A stretch of 64,000 bases of DNA from Veillonella_A intestinalis (GTDB lineage: Bacteria > Bacillota > Negativicutes > Veillonellales > Veillonellaceae), in NCBI RefSeq assembly GCF_943192895.1, contig NZ_CALPCB010000006.1, positions 114,828 through 178,827 on the forward strand, in the 5' to 3' direction. Shown here in pieces: positions 61,753 to 64,000 of this stretch (position 1 is its first letter; each line of letters begins with the position of its first letter). A program made the translations under genes and the position numbers. Below the pieces are notes generated by a model, which was given only the letters and a program-made list of their open reading frames with translations, was not told the DNA's origin and ran no database searches.

Positions 61753-62375
61753 TATGCGAGCACCTCCTCAATCTTTGCTACGGCACCTTCGGTAATGAAG
61801 AGCTTATCGTAGTGGAGAAGATCGAAAATGTTCATGCCTTCACATGCCAAAGCTTTAACGCCTTGAATGTTACGAGCAGAACGTTCTACATTAATATCAC
61901 CTTCGGTGATAAATAATACTTTAGCATCACCTACGTTGAAGTTATTAAGAATGTTTAATACTTCTTTAGTTTTAGGAGCTGCTAAGGTTAATTCGTCCAA
62001 TACGATTAATTCGTTGTTGTTTACTTTATCGCTAAGCGCAGATTTAACTGCAAGACGTCTAGCTTTACGAGGCATTGCCTTGTAGTAGCTACGAGGTTGT
62101 GGACCAAATACGGTACCACCACCAACCCATAATGGGCTACGAGTGGAGCCTACGCGAGCACGGCCAGTACCTTTTTGTTTCCAAGGTTTACGACCACCGC
62201 CACGAACAAGACCTCTCGTTTTTGTTGCGTGAGTGCCAAGACGTTCGTTAGATAACTGACGAACTACGGCTTGATGCATAACAGCTTCGTTAACTTCCAC
62301 TGCAAATACTGCATCATTTAACTGTATTTCACCGACTTTAGCGCCGGACATATTGTATTTTGTTACTGTTGGCAT
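61752..62375 (-). CDS. rplD: 50S ribosomal protein L4
   Basis: 207 residues from the ATG at 62375 (AAGGAGG upstream); the open frame to 62396 includes that ribosome binding site. Basic loop GGRKPWKQKGTGRARVGSTR projects into the exit tunnel. In E. coli L4 represses the S10 operon. Confidence 0.96.
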   Translation of the reverse strand: MPTVTKYNMSGAKVGEIQLNDAVFAVEVNEAVMHQAVVRQLSNERLGTHATKTRGLVRGGGRKPWKQKGTGRARVGSTRSPLWVGGGTVFGPQPRSYYKAMPRKARRLAVKSALSDKVNNNELIVLDELTLAAPKTKEVLNILNNFNVGDAKVLFITEGDINVERSARNIQGVKALACEGMNIFDLLHYDKLFITEGAVAKIEEVLA

Positions 62376-62398
62376 TAGAGATCCTCCTTTCGACAATG

Positions 62399-63040
62399 TT
62401 ATTTAACAGGTTTCACCGTGTTGCGAACCATTACTAGGCTGCCTTTAGCGCCTGGGATGCCACCTTTAACTAAAAGTAAGTTACGGTCTGCATCAACTTT
62501 AACCACAGATAAGCGCTGTACGGTAACTCTGCCGCCACCCATTTGTCCAGGGAGTTTCTTGCCTTTGTATACCTTACCGCCACCACCGGAGATCATAGGA
62601 CCGATGGAACCAGGTTCACGATGAGATTTGGAACCGTGAGTTACAGGACCACGATGGAAATTGTGGCGCTTAATAGTGCCCGCAAAACCCTTACCTTTAC
62701 CTGTACCTACAACATCAACCAACTCACCTTCTGCGAAGATATCAGCTGCCAGAGTTTGGCCCACTGTGTAATCAGTTGCTTCAGCAAGGCGAAGTTCGCG
62801 AAGATATTTAACTGGTGCTACACCGGCTTTTTCGAACTGGCCTTTTACAGGTTTAGTTAAATGTTTTTCTTTAATGGAGCCATAACCTAGCTGTACTGCA
62901 TTGTAACCGTCAGATTCAACAGTTTTAACACGCACTACTACGCTTGGGGTTGCTTCCACTACAGTGACAGGAACTAACTTACCTTCAGCAGTGAAGATTT
63001 GAGTCATTCCTAACTTTTTACCCAAAATAGCTTTAGACAT
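62399..63040 (-). CDS. rplC: 50S ribosomal protein L3
   Basis: 213 residues, MSKAILGKKLGMTQIFTAEG, RGPVTHGSKSHREPGSIG and GKKLPGQMGGGRVTVQ. Early 23S rRNA binder. 15 bases after rpsJ. Confidence 0.97.
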   Translation of the reverse strand: MSKAILGKKLGMTQIFTAEGKLVPVTVVEATPSVVVRVKTVESDGYNAVQLGYGSIKEKHLTKPVKGQFEKAGVAPVKYLRELRLAEATDYTVGQTLAADIFAEGELVDVVGTGKGKGFAGTIKRHNFHRGPVTHGSKSHREPGSIGPMISGGGGKVYKGKKLPGQMGGGRVTVQRLSVVKVDADRNLLLVKGGIPGAKGSLVMVRNTVKPVK

Positions 63041-63055
63041 AATCGCACCTCCTTA

Positions 63056-63367
63056 TTATAATTTTATTTCAATAGATACACCAGCTGGTAATTCTAAACG
63101 AGTGATAGCATCTACTGTTTTCGCATTTGATTCAAGAATATCGATTAAACGTTTATGTGTACGCATTTCGAATTGTTCACGAGAGTCTTTATTAACATGT
63201 GGTGAACGTAAAATTGTAAAAATGTTTTTTTCTGTTGGCAATGGAATTGGACCAGATACTAACGCACCATTACGTTTTGCTGTGTCAACAATTTTTGCCG
63301 CGCTCTGATCAAGAGCTTTGTGATCGTATGATTTTAAACGAATACGAATTTTTTGCTGTTTTGCCAT
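63056..63367 (-). CDS. rpsJ: 30S ribosomal protein S10
   Basis: 103 residues, QKIRIRLKSYDHKALDQSA and SPHVNKDSREQFEMRTHKR. First gene of the S10 operon; also acts as NusE in antitermination complexes. A 25-codon reading frame with its own ribosome binding site overlaps its start in another frame. Confidence 0.97.
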   Translation of the reverse strand: MAKQQKIRIRLKSYDHKALDQSAAKIVDTAKRNGALVSGPIPLPTEKNIFTILRSPHVNKDSREQFEMRTHKRLIDILESNAKTVDAITRLELPAGVSIEIKL

Positions 63368-63411
63368 GAATACTTCCTCCTGTCGTCCATTTCATGAATG
63401 AACTGCTCCAT
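63334..63411 (-). CDS. Possible 25-residue leader peptide overlapping the rpsJ start
   Basis: ATG at 63411 with GGAGGAG about nine bases upstream; reads MEQFIHEMDDRRKYSW and stops inside rpsJ in a different frame. The ribosome binding site of rpsJ lies inside this frame. The GGAGG lies in a small hairpin (CCTC/GAGG). It could be a chance frame; no homologue is known to me. Confidence 0.3.
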   Translation of the reverse strand: MEQFIHEMDDRRKYSWQNSKKFVFV

Positions 63412-63466
63412 AGAAATTCTCCTCCGCAGAGGCAACCTTCTATATCATAGTTTAAAAACACAACAC

Positions 63467-63490
63467 AAGAGCGGCACTCACATGCCGCTC
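63467..63490 (-). terminator. tuf terminator
   Basis: AGAGCGGC and GCCGCTCT form an eight-pair stem with loop ACTCACAT, followed by a T/G-rich tract on the minus strand, 45 bases after the tuf stop. It separates tuf from the S10 operon. Confidence 0.75.
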
Positions 63491-63535
63491 TGCGCTGCAC
63501 AAAGTATAGGTTTGACCTACTACTTTAAAGACTTA

Positions 63536-64000
63536 TTAGCCTTCAACAATTTCAGTAACAACACCAGCACCTACTGTGTGGCCACCTTCGCGGATAGCGA
63601 AACGAAGACCAGCTTCAATAGCGATTGGTGTAATTAATTCGATGCTCATAGTGATGTTATCACCAGGCATACACATTTCAGTACCTTCTGGAAGTTCAAT
63701 AACGCCCGTTACGTCTGTTGTACGGAAGTAGAACTGTGGACGGTAGTTGGAGAAGAATGGAGTATGACGGCCACCTTCTTCTTTAGTTAATACGTAAACT
63801 TCACCTTTAAATTTAGTGTGTGGGTGAATGGAACCTGGTTTAGCTAATACTTGACCACGTTCGATGTCTTTGCGGTCAACACCACGAAGAAGTGCACCAA
63901 CGTTGTCACCAGCTACTGCGGAATCCAAAGTTTTACGGAACATTTCAAGACCAGTTACTACATAGCTTTCAGCTTTTTCTTTAAGACCAACGATTTCAAC
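63536..64000 (-). CDS. tuf: Elongation factor Tu, C-terminal part (runs off window)
   Basis: The visible 154 residues cover domains 2 and 3: FRKTLDSAVAGDNVGALLRG, ERGQVLAKPGSIHPHTKF, YRPQFYFRTTDVTGVIELPEG and the ending FAIREGGHTVGAGVVTEIVEG. EF-Tu delivers aminoacyl-tRNA to the ribosome. The frame continues past the right end, so the GTPase domain lies outside. Located directly upstream of the S10 operon as in most Firmicutes. Confidence 0.97.
   Translation of the reverse strand, partial: VEIVGLKEKAESYVVTGLEMFRKTLDSAVAGDNVGALLRGVDRKDIERGQVLAKPGSIHPHTKFKGEVYVLTKEEGGRHTPFFSNYRPQFYFRTTDVTGVIELPEGTEMCMPGDNITMSIELITPIAIEAGLRFAIREGGHTVGAGVVTEIVEG

Overview
The window looks like a chromosome segment of a diderm Firmicute (class Negativicutes), most likely Veillonella or a close relative; this is inferred from gene content, not from a database search. 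The DNA is AT-rich and the ribosomal gene order is Firmicute-like. One surface protein carries a YadA-type outer-membrane anchor followed by an SLH domain, a combination expected in a Firmicute with an outer membrane. Two gltS symporters, an AbgT transporter, a split pyruvate formate-lyase and a fused 2-oxoacid:ferredoxin oxidoreductase fit an anaerobic amino-acid and organic-acid fermenter.

Layout. 1-5.7 kb: AbgT transporter with a truncated M20-peptidase reading frame, then a MoxR-ATPase / VWA-metalloprotein / repeat-protein set. 5.9-11 kb: superoxide dismutase, pyruvate formate-lyase split into a catalytic core and a separate glycyl-radical subunit plus its activase, and a peroxiredoxin. 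11.1-13.5 kb: trimeric autotransporter adhesin interrupted by one in-frame TAG. 13.7-30.4 kb: an ethanolamine-utilisation (eut) bacterial microcompartment locus with shell proteins (EutS, EutM, EutL, EutN, a BMC protein with a C-terminal tail), the B12-dependent lyase EutBC with reactivase EutA, EutE, PduL, EutG, transporter EutH, EutQ, EutP, a corrinoid adenosyltransferase and the EutVW two-component system. 30.5-44.8 kb: tandem gltS genes, a small membrane protein, xanthine permease with a CGGC protein, an iron alcohol dehydrogenase, a LysR regulator, a displaced rpsD, a DUF362 ferredoxin, queT-queF under a preQ1 riboswitch, and korAB. 45.4-48.7 kb: truA and the ECF transporter energising module. 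48.9-64 kb: the alpha, spc and S10 ribosomal operons, ending in tuf.

The most interesting system is the regulatory RNA circuit of the eut locus. Between the adenosyltransferase gene and eutG is an AdoCbl (cobalamin) riboswitch followed by a terminator, ANTAR-type hairpins with AnnGnn loops, a second terminator and no ORF. This is the architecture of the EutX/Rli55 decoy RNAs of Enterococcus and Listeria that sequester the antiterminator EutV. Matching dual hairpins that overlap intrinsic terminators lie upstream of eutG and eutA and, less expectedly, in the leader of the PduO-type adenosyltransferase gene. The arrangement would let ethanolamine (via EutW/EutV) and AdoCbl (via the decoy RNA) jointly control catabolism and also the supply of the cofactor.

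Most genes lie on the minus strand. No rRNA, tRNA, CRISPR array, insertion sequence or prophage was recognised.
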